A stretch of DNA of 64,000 nt from JBDNFP01 sp041689775 (GCA_041689775.1 JBDNFP010000193.1:1-64000); one strand, 5' to 3'; counted from the stretch's first letter, positions 34,855 to 44,677 are shown. Numbers and translations: made by a program. The notes: generated by a model from the sequence alone, not told the origin.

Positions 34855-34901
34855 TTTTTAATCAAATGATTAACATCATTTTTTAATCATTTGATTAAAA
34901 A
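34855..34901. promoter_or_regulatory. Double TetR operator
   Basis: Two 19-bp arms (34855-34873 and 34883-34901) are exact reverse complements, 9 bases apart. Each arm contains TTAATCA-N2-TGATTAA (34858-34873 and 34883-34898), spaced 25 bp centre to centre. They sit 42 bases upstream of the tetR start, so two dimers could bind side by side. Confidence 0.7.
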
Positions 34902-34938
34902 CAACTCACAACGATTAGCCGATACATTGGCTTATACT

Positions 34939-35784
34939 TTACCCCTTCACCAGCTCAAAAACTGTAATCTCCGGCCGCACATTAAACCTCACCTGAATCA
35001 AATGCCCCAGGGCACGGTTAATGTAGAGTGTACGGCCATCGGCCAGGTCCACCTGCCCAGCCACGTAGCGGCGGTTTTGCACGGGCAGCATCGGTGGAGG
35101 CAGAAAAGGCGGCTTACATTGGCCGCCATGCGTATGCCCCGACAAGATCCAGCCCCGGTACCCATTCCAAAGAGGGAGGTCAGCTACGTCGGGATTGTGG
35201 CAGAGTACAAGCTGGGGGGCGCTGGCATCTACCTTATCCATCACCAACTCGGGTTTGAAGTTAGTTCCCCACAAGTCGTCGAGGCCAATGACATGGAGGC
35301 CGTGAAGATCCTGTTGCTGATTTCGCAATATCTGAATCCCTTTCTGGGTAAGTATGTCAATGACTCGCTTCGCTACCTCCGGTTCCTGCCAGTCCTTACC
35401 GTAATCGTGATTACCCAAAACGCCCACTGTACCCAGCGTTCCTTTTACGACATGATCAAAAACCTCATCGAGTTGGTCAAACTGCTCAGTAGATTCATAG
35501 TTGACAAAATCACCGGTATAGACCACTAAATCTGGGTTCAGAAGCTGGGCTTTCTGGAAGGAATCGATTAGATAGTGTCGGTCAAACATATTGCCTACGT
35601 GCACATCACTAATCTGCATGAGTGTCTTACCTACTAGCTGATCCGACAAGTTTTTGATGGGCATCCTGACCCGGACAAATTCGAGCCAGAAAGGTTCTAC
35701 TTGCCAAGTGTAGAGGCCGGTCAATACGCCTATTCCGCCCAAAAAAGCGGTACTTTTGAGGAAATTTCTTCGGGAAATGGACAT
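34939..35784 (-). CDS. Exported metallophosphoesterase (YaeI-like)
   Basis: A 281-aa calcineurin-like phosphoesterase. The N-terminus (MSISRRNFLKSTAFLGGIG) is a Tat-like signal with twin Arg. The metal-binding motifs appear in order: SDVHVGN, GDFVNY, GNHDYGKD, and GHTHGGQ near the C-terminus. The combination of anchored signal and motif order resembles the YaeI group, which acts on phosphodiesters such as UDP-2,3-diacylglucosamine-like lipids, but the substrate here is unproved. It stands alone between the tetR promoter and the small hydrolase. Confidence 0.9.
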   Translation of the reverse strand: MSISRRNFLKSTAFLGGIGVLTGLYTWQVEPFWLEFVRVRMPIKNLSDQLVGKTLMQISDVHVGNMFDRHYLIDSFQKAQLLNPDLVVYTGDFVNYESTEQFDQLDEVFDHVVKGTLGTVGVLGNHDYGKDWQEPEVAKRVIDILTQKGIQILRNQQQDLHGLHVIGLDDLWGTNFKPELVMDKVDASAPQLVLCHNPDVADLPLWNGYRGWILSGHTHGGQCKPPFLPPPMLPVQNRRYVAGQVDLADGRTLYINRALGHLIQVRFNVRPEITVFELVKG

Positions 35785-35862
35785 ATGGAAAGGTATCTAT
35801 TTTACATCAAACCAGGTTGCAAGATAGTCATCCGAATTTAAAATTTGCCCCTCGTAAACAGT

Positions 35863-36423
35863 TTAGCTATCAATTCGGAAAAGCAACTCCAACCCTTCGG
35901 GCCACGCTCCATGTCCGGATAGGGAGTTGATGTGGCCTTGCTCGCCTACATCGACTAGCTCACTACCCCAGTCATAAGCAAACTGGGTGGCTCGTTCAAA
36001 TGAGCAATAGGGGTCGTTGGTACTGGCAACGACCGTACTTGGAAAAGCAAAAGGCACTTTCGAAATAGGACTAAAACCTTCCACGAAGTTGAGGCGACTA
36101 CATTCTTCGGCGTCAGCCGGAGCTACCAGAAATGCTCCCTTTACCATGGGAGAAGTATACCGCGCCGCCCAGTGAGCTACCATAATACAGCCCAAACTAT
36201 GCGCCACTACTACCACCTCCGTATCTAGTTTACTAATTCGATCCTGTAACTTTTCCACCCACTCTGTACAATCAGGCAGATCCCAGTTAAGTTGCTCTAC
36301 CCGTTTAAACCGATGAGGGTAATTCTTTTCCCACAACGTTTGCCAGTGCTCAGCTCCTGAGCTACCCAGGCCGGGAGTAGTAAGGTATTGGTTTGTTAAA
36401 TAGTTGGAGGTAGAATCGGTCAT
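35863..36423 (-). CDS. RBBP9/YdeN-family alpha/beta hydrolase
   Basis: A 186-aa small serine hydrolase. The nucleophile S76 lies in VVAHSLGC. The acid is probably Asp in TNDPYCSFERA, and the His is in EQGHINSLSGHG. The opening TPGLGSSGAEHWQTLWE is diagnostic for this family. The N-terminal ten residues are extra compared with most members. Substrates of the family are poorly known. The gene is followed 12 bp upstream by the barrel-like protein, so the two may be co-transcribed. Confidence 0.9.
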   Translation of the reverse strand: MTDSTSNYLTNQYLTTPGLGSSGAEHWQTLWEKNYPHRFKRVEQLNWDLPDCTEWVEKLQDRISKLDTEVVVVAHSLGCIMVAHWAARYTSPMVKGAFLVAPADAEECSRLNFVEGFSPISKVPFAFPSTVVASTNDPYCSFERATQFAYDWGSELVDVGEQGHINSLSGHGAWPEGLELLFRIDS

Positions 36424-36435
36424 TGCAAAACGTTA

Positions 36436-37173
36436 TTAAATGTTAGCGCCACGTAATACAAACAGTCTACTCTTTGGGAAAGAAGGTAGGGGTTTACGTT
36501 TAAACACGAAATTAAATCCATCCCGAAAAGCGGCCGGGTAGACAATAATGCGTATCCGGTAAAACAAGCCCTGCAAATCGTTGATCTCTGCGGACGATTT
36601 CAAGTTAAGACGATATCCACTTTGCAGGCCAAATCCAACCCAACGGGTGGCTTTCCATTCGGCATAGCCACCGATGTGCACCGGAACAATAGTGAATTTT
36701 ACTGGTTCCAAGGAAGAAAGCGGCACATCCATTAGTGTGTAGGGTTGAGTTTTAGCTCTACCCAAGCCTACTTCCACTGGTACCCCCATTTTCCACCTTT
36801 TTGAGTTGTGAATAATGTGCCAGTAGCCCACATTGACAAAACTAACCTCCGACCGTGAGTAAGTAGCCAGTTCAAGTGTCCGGGAATTTAACTTCCCAAT
36901 ATGACTCAATTGCCGGGAGCCCAGTGTACCAAGCCAGTAGTACCCTACCGCTACTTCGCGCTGAAACCGCCCCCAGGTATAGCCAATGCTACCTCCCCGA
37001 ACCGTTAGCAGCTGCCCTTGGACCAACGAATAGCGGGTATCGATGTGTAGTTTCCAACGCAATAGTTTTGACATAGCCGTAGCCGTCGAATCATCGCTCG
37101 CCATTGCTACACGGGAAGAAACGATCAAAAAAAGTATAATCAAGAAAGGAGAGGTAGAGAAGCCGACTCTCAT
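36436..37173 (-). CDS. Hypothetical exported protein, probable outer membrane beta-barrel
   Basis: A 245-aa protein with a signal peptide (FLIILFLIVSSRVAMA). The rest is made of alternating short beta-like strands with Tyr, Trp and Gly (GSIGYTWGRFQREVAVGYYW, VGFGLQSGYRLNL), as in small outer membrane porin-like barrels. The C-terminus ends in basic and proline-rich residues (FKRKPLPSFPKSR), not the usual terminal Phe. I recognise no named family. The gap to the hydrolase gene downstream is only 12 bp. Confidence 0.6.
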   Translation of the reverse strand: MRVGFSTSPFLIILFLIVSSRVAMASDDSTATAMSKLLRWKLHIDTRYSLVQGQLLTVRGGSIGYTWGRFQREVAVGYYWLGTLGSRQLSHIGKLNSRTLELATYSRSEVSFVNVGYWHIIHNSKRWKMGVPVEVGLGRAKTQPYTLMDVPLSSLEPVKFTIVPVHIGGYAEWKATRWVGFGLQSGYRLNLKSSAEINDLQGLFYRIRIIVYPAAFRDGFNFVFKRKPLPSFPKSRLFVLRGANI

Positions 37174-37545
37174 AGTCTAACGATTGGTTCAAAATGGATT
37201 CCGAACCGTAACTTACCTACGGTTCATTCTGATATAATGCGGCGAATATCCACATTATTAGTCACAGTATATTTAAAAACACCATACCAATAGTACAATC
37301 GTTGCTCATACAATTTGGTCCTTTTGCGGACTATTACAAATGAAGTATCCAGGTATAGTACAAAAAAAACAGTAAACTTGTTATGTATTTTTGATCAATT
37401 GGCTGCACCATTGGGCTTGATTTATTCAACAACTACCCTTCCCCAGCCGTTTAAGAAATAACCAATTTTTTCACCATAGTCCTACCATTTATTAACGAGC
37501 TTGCGGTGAGCAACACGAAGGGTGTGAATCCATACGAGAACAGCT
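37174..37545. other. Spacer with no gene seen
   Basis: About 370 bases between divergent genes, AT-rich, with no credible open frame or RNA gene. Promoters for both neighbours should lie here, but none could be placed with confidence. Confidence 0.4.
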
Positions 37546-39561
37546 ATGTGTACCAAAACAAGACTTTCCCTACTCCTTTCTTTTCTTATTCCCTCTACCA
37601 TTTGGGGGGGAATCATGGTTGAATTCCCCGGTAAACACACCGTTTTTCAGCGAAATCAGGCGAATGAGGGTCAAATTCCGGTGGGTGGAATCTGTACTTT
37701 CCCTTACCAGAAAATAGAGGCACGGCTGGTATCCATACCTCAAAACGAAGGTAATTCCGGCCCCTGGACTTCCCTAAACGTACCTGCCAGGAAAGGTGTT
37801 TTCTATGGGGTACTGACCGCCAAAGGGGGTTGGTACCAGCTGCAACTCCGGGGTATCAAGGAGGGCGAAGAAGCTGATACAACCTCCGTTTTTCCGATAG
37901 GGGTTGGAGAAGTATTTTTGGTAGCCGGGCATTCTAACGCGATGGGACTACCCGATTTGGGAGCAAAAGGAGGATCAAATCAGGTTGTCTCGTTTAACGC
38001 GCTTAATAAGATACTCAACGTCGAAAATATTACCGTGGCACCAAACGCACCCATGCCTTCCCCTACTTTCTCTCCGTTTGATGCCAAAAATTTCGCCTTT
38101 CCTTCCGGAGAATCTGCCTGGTACTGGAGCGAGCTTGGTCAACTAATTTCGGATCGATTAAAAGTACCCGTCCTATTTATGAATGCCGGATGGGCGGCGG
38201 CTAATTCAGTTAACTGGCGGGAGGCTGCTCAGGGTAGTAATACACTCAATATCTACGTAGGAAAAAACTGGCCGAACCGCCAGCCCTACTCCAATCTGAT
38301 TAATACGCTACGGTATTATCATTCCTGGCTCGGTATAAGAGGTGTACTTTGGTTTCACGGAGAAAATGACGCCGGACACCTGAAAATAGCTCAGCAGGAT
38401 TACTACGCTAATATTCGGTACGTCATCGAAAAATCTATGGCTGATTTTGGGCACCCATTGACCTGGATCATCGGACAATGTACCTATAACAATAGTAACC
38501 CAGAACCGTACCTTCCAGTTTTGAACGCCCAGGCACAACTGATCACTACTCCCGGACTGATGGCCTGGGGAGGGCCCTACACCGATACCATACAAGTACC
38601 ACGTCCGTCCCACGGTCATTTTGAAAATATTCCGGGGGGTATTCCGGGGCTTTCCCAGATGGCCCAAGCCTGGAACCGATCACTTCCGGATGCCTTCTTT
38701 GCCCAACGCCCCGCCCACACATCCGGCTCTTCCATTATGAGTGGTGTAGTACCGCGGGAAGCTTCGCCCGGCCACCAATTCCTGCTTCCCTATCGAGTCA
38801 TAGGCTCTCTGCCCGCTACCAGCAAAATGGAGGCTCACTTACTGGATCAGCAGGGACAATTTATAGCGATCGTCGGGAACGGTTCCCAAAACCCACTGCG
38901 CGTTAGCTTACCTCCTACGCTCGTCGAAGGAAATTATTCGGTCCGGGTGATAGCCCAAGATCCGGTTTTGGTGGGTAGTGTATCTTCATCTTTCGTGGTA
39001 AGAAAAGGCCTTTCGGCACCACAGCCTATCCGCTCGCTGGAAATGCAGGTACTGGAAAATCAAACCTTGCTCCATACCTTGCTGGCGGCTGACCCGGAAA
39101 ATCTGCGTATTACCTTGGAGCGAAGTGACGATTTAATAGAGTTACAGGCCGTTGAAACCGTACAAATAGCCAGTAGTAGTCAGTCAGGCCTGTTTACACT
39201 GACTGATACACAGCCGTCCGACCAAAGTACTTATTACCGAATCAGACTAGATCAACGATCCGGAGGAACTCAGTATTCCCAATGGATTGCTACTTTCAGA
39301 GGGAATGCACCGCTGGTATTTTCTACCTTCCCCAATCCTGTATCGGTTGGTCAGCCAATCTATATCCGAACTGACCCAGCCCAACTGCTAAATTTTCAGC
39401 TGTTCAATGCCACTGGACAACCCATTCAAGCAAGCTTATCGGAGAGTGATATTATTGGTCTTTCGGCGATTTATCCCTTCCAACCACTGGAACCCGGCGT
39501 GTACCTATTACAGATCACAACTCCCTCGGGTGGCAGTAGCCAACGAATCATGGTGCGGTAG
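37546..39561 (+). CDS. Secreted SGNH/sialate O-acetylesterase-like protein with T9SS type A sorting domain
   Basis: A 671-aa secreted enzyme. The signal peptide is at about 1-22. The SGNH-hydrolase-like core (about 110-380) has GEVFLVAGHSNAMG, where family members usually show GQSNM with the nucleophile Ser (here S in GHSN), then LWFHGENDAGH with the catalytic-type block, and GPYTDTIQVPRPSHGHFEN. A linker with Ig-like beta segments follows (about 400-580). The last about 80 residues (FPNPVSVGQPIYI to SGGSSQRIMVR) are a T9SS type A sorting domain, so the protein is probably anchored at the surface. The likely substrate is an acetylated polysaccharide. Confidence 0.85.
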   Translation: MCTKTRLSLLLSFLIPSTIWGGIMVEFPGKHTVFQRNQANEGQIPVGGICTFPYQKIEARLVSIPQNEGNSGPWTSLNVPARKGVFYGVLTAKGGWYQLQLRGIKEGEEADTTSVFPIGVGEVFLVAGHSNAMGLPDLGAKGGSNQVVSFNALNKILNVENITVAPNAPMPSPTFSPFDAKNFAFPSGESAWYWSELGQLISDRLKVPVLFMNAGWAAANSVNWREAAQGSNTLNIYVGKNWPNRQPYSNLINTLRYYHSWLGIRGVLWFHGENDAGHLKIAQQDYYANIRYVIEKSMADFGHPLTWIIGQCTYNNSNPEPYLPVLNAQAQLITTPGLMAWGGPYTDTIQVPRPSHGHFENIPGGIPGLSQMAQAWNRSLPDAFFAQRPAHTSGSSIMSGVVPREASPGHQFLLPYRVIGSLPATSKMEAHLLDQQGQFIAIVGNGSQNPLRVSLPPTLVEGNYSVRVIAQDPVLVGSVSSSFVVRKGLSAPQPIRSLEMQVLENQTLLHTLLAADPENLRITLERSDDLIELQAVETVQIASSSQSGLFTLTDTQPSDQSTYYRIRLDQRSGGTQYSQWIATFRGNAPLVFSTFPNPVSVGQPIYIRTDPAQLLNFQLFNATGQPIQASLSESDIIGLSAIYPFQPLEPGVYLLQITTPSGGSSQRIMVR

Positions 39562-39750
39562 CGGGGGGCATACCACAAAAAAGAGCCGACAATCGCCGAC
39601 TCTTAGCATTATTTTAATATAATAGGACTTGTAAGTTTCAGGAATTAGGTCATTATGTATTAGGATTCATTCAGCTGTAAATCAGAGCTTTATGTTGTAT
39701 GGATAATATAAGACCTGATGGCTAACAATCTAACACCTACTTACCTAAGA

Positions 39751-40575
39751 TTATACCTTTCCCAGCACGTACATTTCTTCCATGGTCGGGGTTGGACTTC
39801 CACCCTCTTTTTCCAGCGTAATGGCAAAAGCTACTGAATTCGGGTTAGTAGCCTTCATGCGAAGTACCTTACCGGCGAAGTCCTGATCAAGCATCCCCAT
39901 ATCAACGGGGGCACCCTCTACGATACTCCACAGCTGATACTGTTTACCGGTAGGAGCAGCCGGAAGGCTTTGTACATCCAATAATACCTCATTGGTTTGC
40001 TGATTCCAAAGTGCAACCACCGAGCTTTCCGCTGATTTTTCGAGCCCCGGCATCCTGATCACCTTAAAGTTAGGGTCACGATACATGGAGGCCAAAGTTT
40101 CGGAATATTTCGCGGTTTCTTGGAGATTACTCATTTCAATAGCCAACTGTTCATTCTTTTGCCGAGTTTCGGATAGCTGCAAAGCTGCCCAACCACCAAA
40201 AATAGCAAGTAGTATGGAGGCAGCCACGGCTATTCTACTCCACAAAGGACGCACTACCGAGACAGTTTGACCAAACGGAATCTGTGCTCCGCCCTGTGCA
40301 GTTTCATCCTCAACCTGTTCTTCCAAGTCCTGCGATTCGGCAACGGGTTCGTCAAAGTTCATTTGGGCAAAAATATCCGCTTTTAGTCGGGCGGGGGGAG
40401 TCCGTTGGTGCTCCATGGCATAACTTTCCAAAGAGGCCTCGACACGGCTCAATTCCGCCTTTATTTCTGGATATATTTTGGACAGGCGTTCCACTTCCTG
40501 TTTCTCTTGAGGAGAAACTACGCCCAGAACGTATTCATCTAATATGCCTGACTCTATGTAGGCTTGGGTATTCAT
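39751..40575 (-). CDS. Anti-sigma factor, RskA-like
   Basis: A 274-aa membrane-anchored anti-sigma factor. Residues 1-75 are the cytoplasmic sigma-binding domain (YIESGILDEYVLGVVSPQEKQEVERL). One membrane helix follows at about 110-132 (RIAVAASILLAIFGGWAAL), then a periplasmic RskA-type C-terminal domain (about 150-274) with VVALWNQQTNEVLLDVQSLP and KQYQLWSIVEGAPVDMG. The ATG overlaps the sigma factor stop by four bases, so the two are coupled, as is usual for ECF pairs. The inducing signal is unknown. Confidence 0.92.
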   Translation of the reverse strand: MNTQAYIESGILDEYVLGVVSPQEKQEVERLSKIYPEIKAELSRVEASLESYAMEHQRTPPARLKADIFAQMNFDEPVAESQDLEEQVEDETAQGGAQIPFGQTVSVVRPLWSRIAVAASILLAIFGGWAALQLSETRQKNEQLAIEMSNLQETAKYSETLASMYRDPNFKVIRMPGLEKSAESSVVALWNQQTNEVLLDVQSLPAAPTGKQYQLWSIVEGAPVDMGMLDQDFAGKVLRMKATNPNSVAFAITLEKEGGSPTPTMEEMYVLGKV

Positions 40576-41117
40576 ATATTATAGTAAAGTTTAAGATCCT
40601 GCAACGCGGTCCGAATGCGTGATTTAACTGTCCCTAGAGGAATGTCAAGTTTTTTGGATACTTCTTCCTGCGTGTAGCCTTGGAAGTAAACCATATCAAC
40701 GAGTACTTTCCTCTCAGGCCTTAGTGTGTCCACTAAGGCCTTCAGATCTAACGTAGAGGTGGAGGGTTGGTACGAAGCATTTATCTCAGTGCGGTCGAGA
40801 TTCTCCGAGATATCATCCATTCCAGGCTTTCTGCCTTCCGATCTCACTGCATCAATCGCACTGTTTCGTGCGATGTTGAGCATCCAGGTAAACAGTCGGC
40901 CCTTGGCCGGGTCATAGGATTTTATACTCTTCCATATTTTCAGGAAAGCGTCTTGCATAACGTCTTCCGCTTTCTCATCGTCTCGTAAGACCTTACAGAT
41001 TACACTGAACAGAGCTCCGGAATAACGATCATACAGGTATTCAAACGCTGCACGATCATTCTGTTTCAGCGATTCTACCAGGTCTTCTTCCGAATAGTTA
41101 GGTTTTTGGGTCGCCAA
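40572..41117 (-). CDS. ECF sigma-70 factor
   Basis: A 181-aa RNA polymerase sigma factor. Region 2 is at about 25-95 (YDRYSGALFSVICKVLRDDEKAEDVMQDAFLKIW and MLNIARNSAIDAVR); region 4 is at about 125-178 (YFQGYTQEEVSKKLDIPLGTVKSRI). It is coupled to the RskA-like anti-sigma gene and resembles the SigK/RskA type. It is probably released when the anti-sigma factor is inactivated. Its targets cannot be seen in the window. Confidence 0.95.
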   Translation of the reverse strand: MATQKPNYSEEDLVESLKQNDRAAFEYLYDRYSGALFSVICKVLRDDEKAEDVMQDAFLKIWKSIKSYDPAKGRLFTWMLNIARNSAIDAVRSEGRKPGMDDISENLDRTEINASYQPSTSTLDLKALVDTLRPERKVLVDMVYFQGYTQEEVSKKLDIPLGTVKSRIRTALQDLKLYYNI

Positions 41118-41656
41118 GGGGTATAAATGTTTTTTTCAAGAGGGGGGCAATCTAATCATTTTTTTGGGAGGATTTATCCTTCCAAAAGCATTTTCTCCTG
41201 ATCGGTTTATGCATGATTCAGAATAAATATACCTACACCAGATCAGTAAAGCGGCAAGCTATGCCCGTAGAACACTAACCTTGATTTCTGCTTCGTACAG
41301 ATAATAATTTATGTAAATGATTATCAGGTATGGTTCTTTTCACGGAATTTTACAGAAAGCCAATTTCGGGACCTGATAATACTTTTCCTTTTTTCTTACC
41401 ACCTGAGTGGGCATATCGTTTATTCGTTGGCTCTGAGTGGACTGCGCTTCACATTCTACCCTGTTTCTATGATTACATACGTAATACAAACATCTTTAGA
41501 TTATACAATCTTACATAATTTTTCAAACCCTGGTAGTATTTATTGGCGCGGGCTACTACTTCCCATTGATACGGCTATTGTAAATTTGGACATGTAACTA
41601 GCTTTATCCAAAAAAGAGTTTACCTTGTATTCCGAATAATTACCTAAACTAATCCT
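41118..41656. other. Spacer with one possible -7 box
   Basis: About 540 bases between divergent genes with no credible gene; a 62-codon frame at 41330-41518 has no family features. TAAATTTG (41581-41588) matches TANNTTTG and may be the promoter of the amidohydrolase gene 68 bases on. Confidence 0.4.
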
Positions 41657-42946
41657 ATGAAAAAATATTCTTTGGCACTTAGTCTATTGCTCGCACTTTC
41701 CTGTCTGAGCGAGGCTATTGCGCAACGTACTATCATTTATTGTGGTAATCTCCTCGACGTAAAAAAAGGCGAGATGCAGCAACAAATGACCGTCATCGTC
41801 GCAAAAAACAAGATTACCGCCGTCGAAAAAGGTTACGCCAGCGCCACGAGTAACGACAAGGTAGTTGACCTCAAAAACAGCTACGTACTGCCCGGCCTCA
41901 TCGATATGCACGTACACATCGAAAACGAAACCCGCCGGGGTGGTTCTTATGATCGTTTTGTGCAAAACCCGCCCGACGTCGCTTTTCAGGCGGCCCACTA
42001 CGCCAAAATAACGCTAATGGCTGGTTTCACTACCGTTCGTGACTTAGGTGGCACGGGAGTGAACATAGCCCTGCGCAATGCCATCAATAAGGGTATTACA
42101 GATGGCCCCCGCATTTTTACGGCGGGCAAATCTATCGCCACCACCGGTGGCCACGCCGACCCAACCAATGGCTACAGTAAAGACCTGATGGGCGATCCCG
42201 GTCCGTTAGAAGGAGTGATAAATGGTGTTGATGATGCGCGTAAGGCCGTTCGGCAGCGCTATAAGGATGGTTCTGACGTAATCAAGATTACCGCCACCGG
42301 AGGGGTACTGTCCAACGCCAAAGACGGGCAAGGACCTCAGTTTACCGAAGAAGAAGTACGCGCAATTGTGGAGACAGCCAAAGATTATGGCTTCCATGTA
42401 GCTGCCCACGCGCACGGTGCCGAGGGCCTCAACCGCGCCATTCGGGGAGGAGTACAAACCATCGAACACGGCACCCTCATGGATGATGAATCCATCGAGC
42501 TTTTCAAAAAGTACGGTACTTACTACGTTCCAACGCTCATCGCCGGACGTACGGCCGCCGATTCGGCCCGCATTATGGGGTACTACCCCCCACTTGTCAC
42601 TCCGAAAGCCTTAGCCATTGGCCCCAAGTTACAGGCCACCTTTGCCAAGGCCTACAAGGCCGGCGTAAATATTGCTTTTGGTACCGACGCCGGAGTATAC
42701 CCACATGGCTATAATGCCAAGGAGTTTGAGTACATGGTAGAAGGTGGTATGCCAGCCATTGAAGCGATTCAGGCCGCTACCGTTACCAACGCGAAGCTTC
42801 TTGACATGAGTGATTCCATTGGTAGCATCGAGGTCAACAAGTTTGCTGATATTATTGCGGTAGACGCTAATCCTTTGCAGAATGTTAAAACGTTGCAGAA
42901 CGTGACCTTTGTCATGAAAGACGGTACCGTATACAAGACTAAGTAG
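41657..42946 (+). CDS. Exported amidohydrolase, imidazolonepropionase-like family
   Basis: A 429-aa metal-dependent hydrolase with a signal peptide (LALSLLLALSCLSEAIAQ). The metal ligands of the amidohydrolase barrel are visible: HxH in IDMHVHIEN, Lys in VIKITATGG, His in AAHAHGAEG, His in TIEHGTLMD, and Asp in FGTDAGVYPHG. The family includes the periplasmic Xaa-Pro dipeptidases and related imidases of Bacteroidota and Caulobacter. A dipeptide or similar amide is the likely substrate; the exact one is not known. A terminator follows. Confidence 0.9.
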   Translation: MKKYSLALSLLLALSCLSEAIAQRTIIYCGNLLDVKKGEMQQQMTVIVAKNKITAVEKGYASATSNDKVVDLKNSYVLPGLIDMHVHIENETRRGGSYDRFVQNPPDVAFQAAHYAKITLMAGFTTVRDLGGTGVNIALRNAINKGITDGPRIFTAGKSIATTGGHADPTNGYSKDLMGDPGPLEGVINGVDDARKAVRQRYKDGSDVIKITATGGVLSNAKDGQGPQFTEEEVRAIVETAKDYGFHVAAHAHGAEGLNRAIRGGVQTIEHGTLMDDESIELFKKYGTYYVPTLIAGRTAADSARIMGYYPPLVTPKALAIGPKLQATFAKAYKAGVNIAFGTDAGVYPHGYNAKEFEYMVEGGMPAIEAIQAATVTNAKLLDMSDSIGSIEVNKFADIIAVDANPLQNVKTLQNVTFVMKDGTVYKTK

Positions 42947-42973
42947 GGCGTGTTTCCTCTTGAAGGGGGTTTG

Positions 42974-43007
42974 GGGTTCGTGGAATTACTTCTACGAACC
43001 CTTTTTT
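42974..43007 (+). terminator. Terminator after the amidohydrolase gene
   Basis: GGGTTCGT pairs with ACGAACCC around an inner GAA/TTC stem, followed by TTTTTT. Confidence 0.75.
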
Positions 43008-43104
43008 GGCTAATTACCTGAGACCGTTGCAACATTCCGGACCTAACTCTTTAATTTAGCGGAGCATATTCCTAAACAACGTCCCTTAATACCCCTACTA
43101 AGTT

Positions 43105-44424
43105 ATGGTCAAAGGCATCGGTAATTACCGTTGGCGGATCGTAATGCTACTTCTTGTAGCCACGACCATCAATTATATTGATCGAAATGTGCTATCATTC
43201 TCGATGATAGACGAAGATTTTAAGCGTGAAATGATCGGATTGCCCCCCGGCGTTGCCATCACGGATGCTGATAATGCGCATTATAAAGAATGGATGGGCT
43301 ACGTGGATTCTGCTTTCAAATGGGCCTATGCGTTAGGCTATATTTTTACGGGCTGGCTCATTGATCGCATCGGTACTCGTCGCGGGTACGCTATTTCTAT
43401 TTTCTTATGGAGTACCGCCGGAGTGCTCAACGCATTCGTTGGCTCGGTTCGTAGCCTCAGCCTGACCCGCTTTATGCTGGGTTTGGGAGAAGCTGGCAAC
43501 TTTCCGGCCGCCGTTAAGACCGTAGCTGAATGGTTTCCAAAACGAGAACGCTCCTTTGCGAATGGCATTTTCAACGCCGGGGCTAACATCGGAATCATCC
43601 TGACGGCCCTCACGATCCCCTACCTTACCCTGAACTATGGATGGCGGTTATCCTTCATCATTACCGGACTTCTCGGATTTCTGCTACTTATTTTATGGTG
43701 GTTTACCTACCAACGTCCCCATAACCACTCCAAAGTTTCCGCCTCTGAGCTTGCGTATATCCACAGTGATCAGGATGTAATCCGGGGGCAGGAGGTACCC
43801 TGGGAAAAACTCCTCACCTACCGCGAGACCTGGGCTTTTGCCATAGGAAAATTCCTGACCGATCCGGTGTGGTGGTTTTATCTTACCTGGCTACCTGACT
43901 TTTTCAATAGTCATCAGGCCCTTAACCAAAAGTTAGACCTTAAAACCATTGGACTACCTTTTCTAATCATCTATCTGGTATCCGACGCCGGCAGCGTTTT
44001 CTTTGGCTGGTTGTCATCTCAATTGGTTAAAACCGGGTGGAGTATCAACCGGGCGCGAAAATCGACCATGGCATTGTGTGCATTTTGTATCCTGCCTATT
44101 TTTCTAGCCTCAACCACCAATAGTCTCTACGTAGCCGTAGCCCTCATCGCCATTGCCACGGCGGGGCATCAGGGCTGGTCTGCTAATCTGTACACGTTTG
44201 CTTCTGACCTATTCCCCCGCAAGGCGGTAGCTTCCGTCACGGGTATCGGCGGTACGATGGGGGCCATTGGTGGAGCTATATTTGCGGCTTTTTCCGGACT
44301 GATTATTGGCCGGGTGGGGTACGTTCCCATTTTTATTTTCGCCAGTGTTGTCTACGCAGTAGCCCTTGTCCTTATTCATACGCTTACACCGGAAATGAAG
44401 CCGGTCGAAGTGCAGGAAATTTGA
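43105..44424 (+). CDS. MFS transporter, hexuronate-like (ACS family)
   Basis: A 439-aa, twelve-helix transporter of the anion:cation symporter family, resembling ExuT. The MFS loop motif is seen as GWLIDRIGTRRGYAIS between helices 2 and 3. Family signatures are INYIDRNVLSF at the first helix and LGLGEAGNFPAAVKTVAEWFPKRERSFANG at helix 4/5. A sugar acid such as hexuronate is the likely cargo. It is 680 bp upstream of the Gfo/Idh gene on the same strand, too far to assume an operon. Confidence 0.9.
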   Translation: MVKGIGNYRWRIVMLLLVATTINYIDRNVLSFSMIDEDFKREMIGLPPGVAITDADNAHYKEWMGYVDSAFKWAYALGYIFTGWLIDRIGTRRGYAISIFLWSTAGVLNAFVGSVRSLSLTRFMLGLGEAGNFPAAVKTVAEWFPKRERSFANGIFNAGANIGIILTALTIPYLTLNYGWRLSFIITGLLGFLLLILWWFTYQRPHNHSKVSASELAYIHSDQDVIRGQEVPWEKLLTYRETWAFAIGKFLTDPVWWFYLTWLPDFFNSHQALNQKLDLKTIGLPFLIIYLVSDAGSVFFGWLSSQLVKTGWSINRARKSTMALCAFCILPIFLASTTNSLYVAVALIAIATAGHQGWSANLYTFASDLFPRKAVASVTGIGGTMGAIGGAIFAAFSGLIIGRVGYVPIFIFASVVYAVALVLIHTLTPEMKPVEVQEI

Positions 44425-44530
44425 AGTCTGGCTGAAAGTTTTTCGGATTCATGGAAATAACCAGCTAACCCCAATTTGTAAATAGGACTTGATTCTCGCA
44501 CGGCGAGAAAAATAACATCATCACCTTTCT

Positions 44531-44677
44531 ATGAAAAAATATATTCCGCAGATTTTCACAGTTTTATTGGGTTCTCCTCATTTGATTTTTACTTCAATAA
44601 ATAATGGAGCAAGGGATTTAATTGAGGACTGGCCAATGACTATTTTGGGCTTCTTAGTAGCGATTGGCCTCGGTTAA
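44531..44677 (+). CDS. Possible small membrane peptide (48 aa)
   Basis: An ATG at 44531 opens 48 codons ending in TAA (44675-44677). The product starts with MKKYIPQIFTVLLGSPHLIF and ends with a hydrophobic helix (MTILGFLVAIGLG). There is no recognised family and no strong start context, so it may be spurious. Confidence 0.3.
   Translation: MKKYIPQIFTVLLGSPHLIFTSINNGARDLIEDWPMTILGFLVAIGLG

Noticed and set aside
34891..35529. A 212-codon plus-strand frame opposite the metallophosphoesterase
   Set aside because: The minus-strand gene has all the phosphoesterase motifs; the plus frame has none and begins in the TetR operator.
39570..39620. Terminator after the SGNH hydrolase gene
   Set aside because: The stem AAGAG/CTCTT has two interior mismatches and a weak T-tract; not strong enough to call.
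41330..41518. A 62-codon plus-strand frame in the sigma/amidohydrolase spacer
   Set aside because: No family features, signal peptide or start context; its length is within chance for AT-rich spacer.
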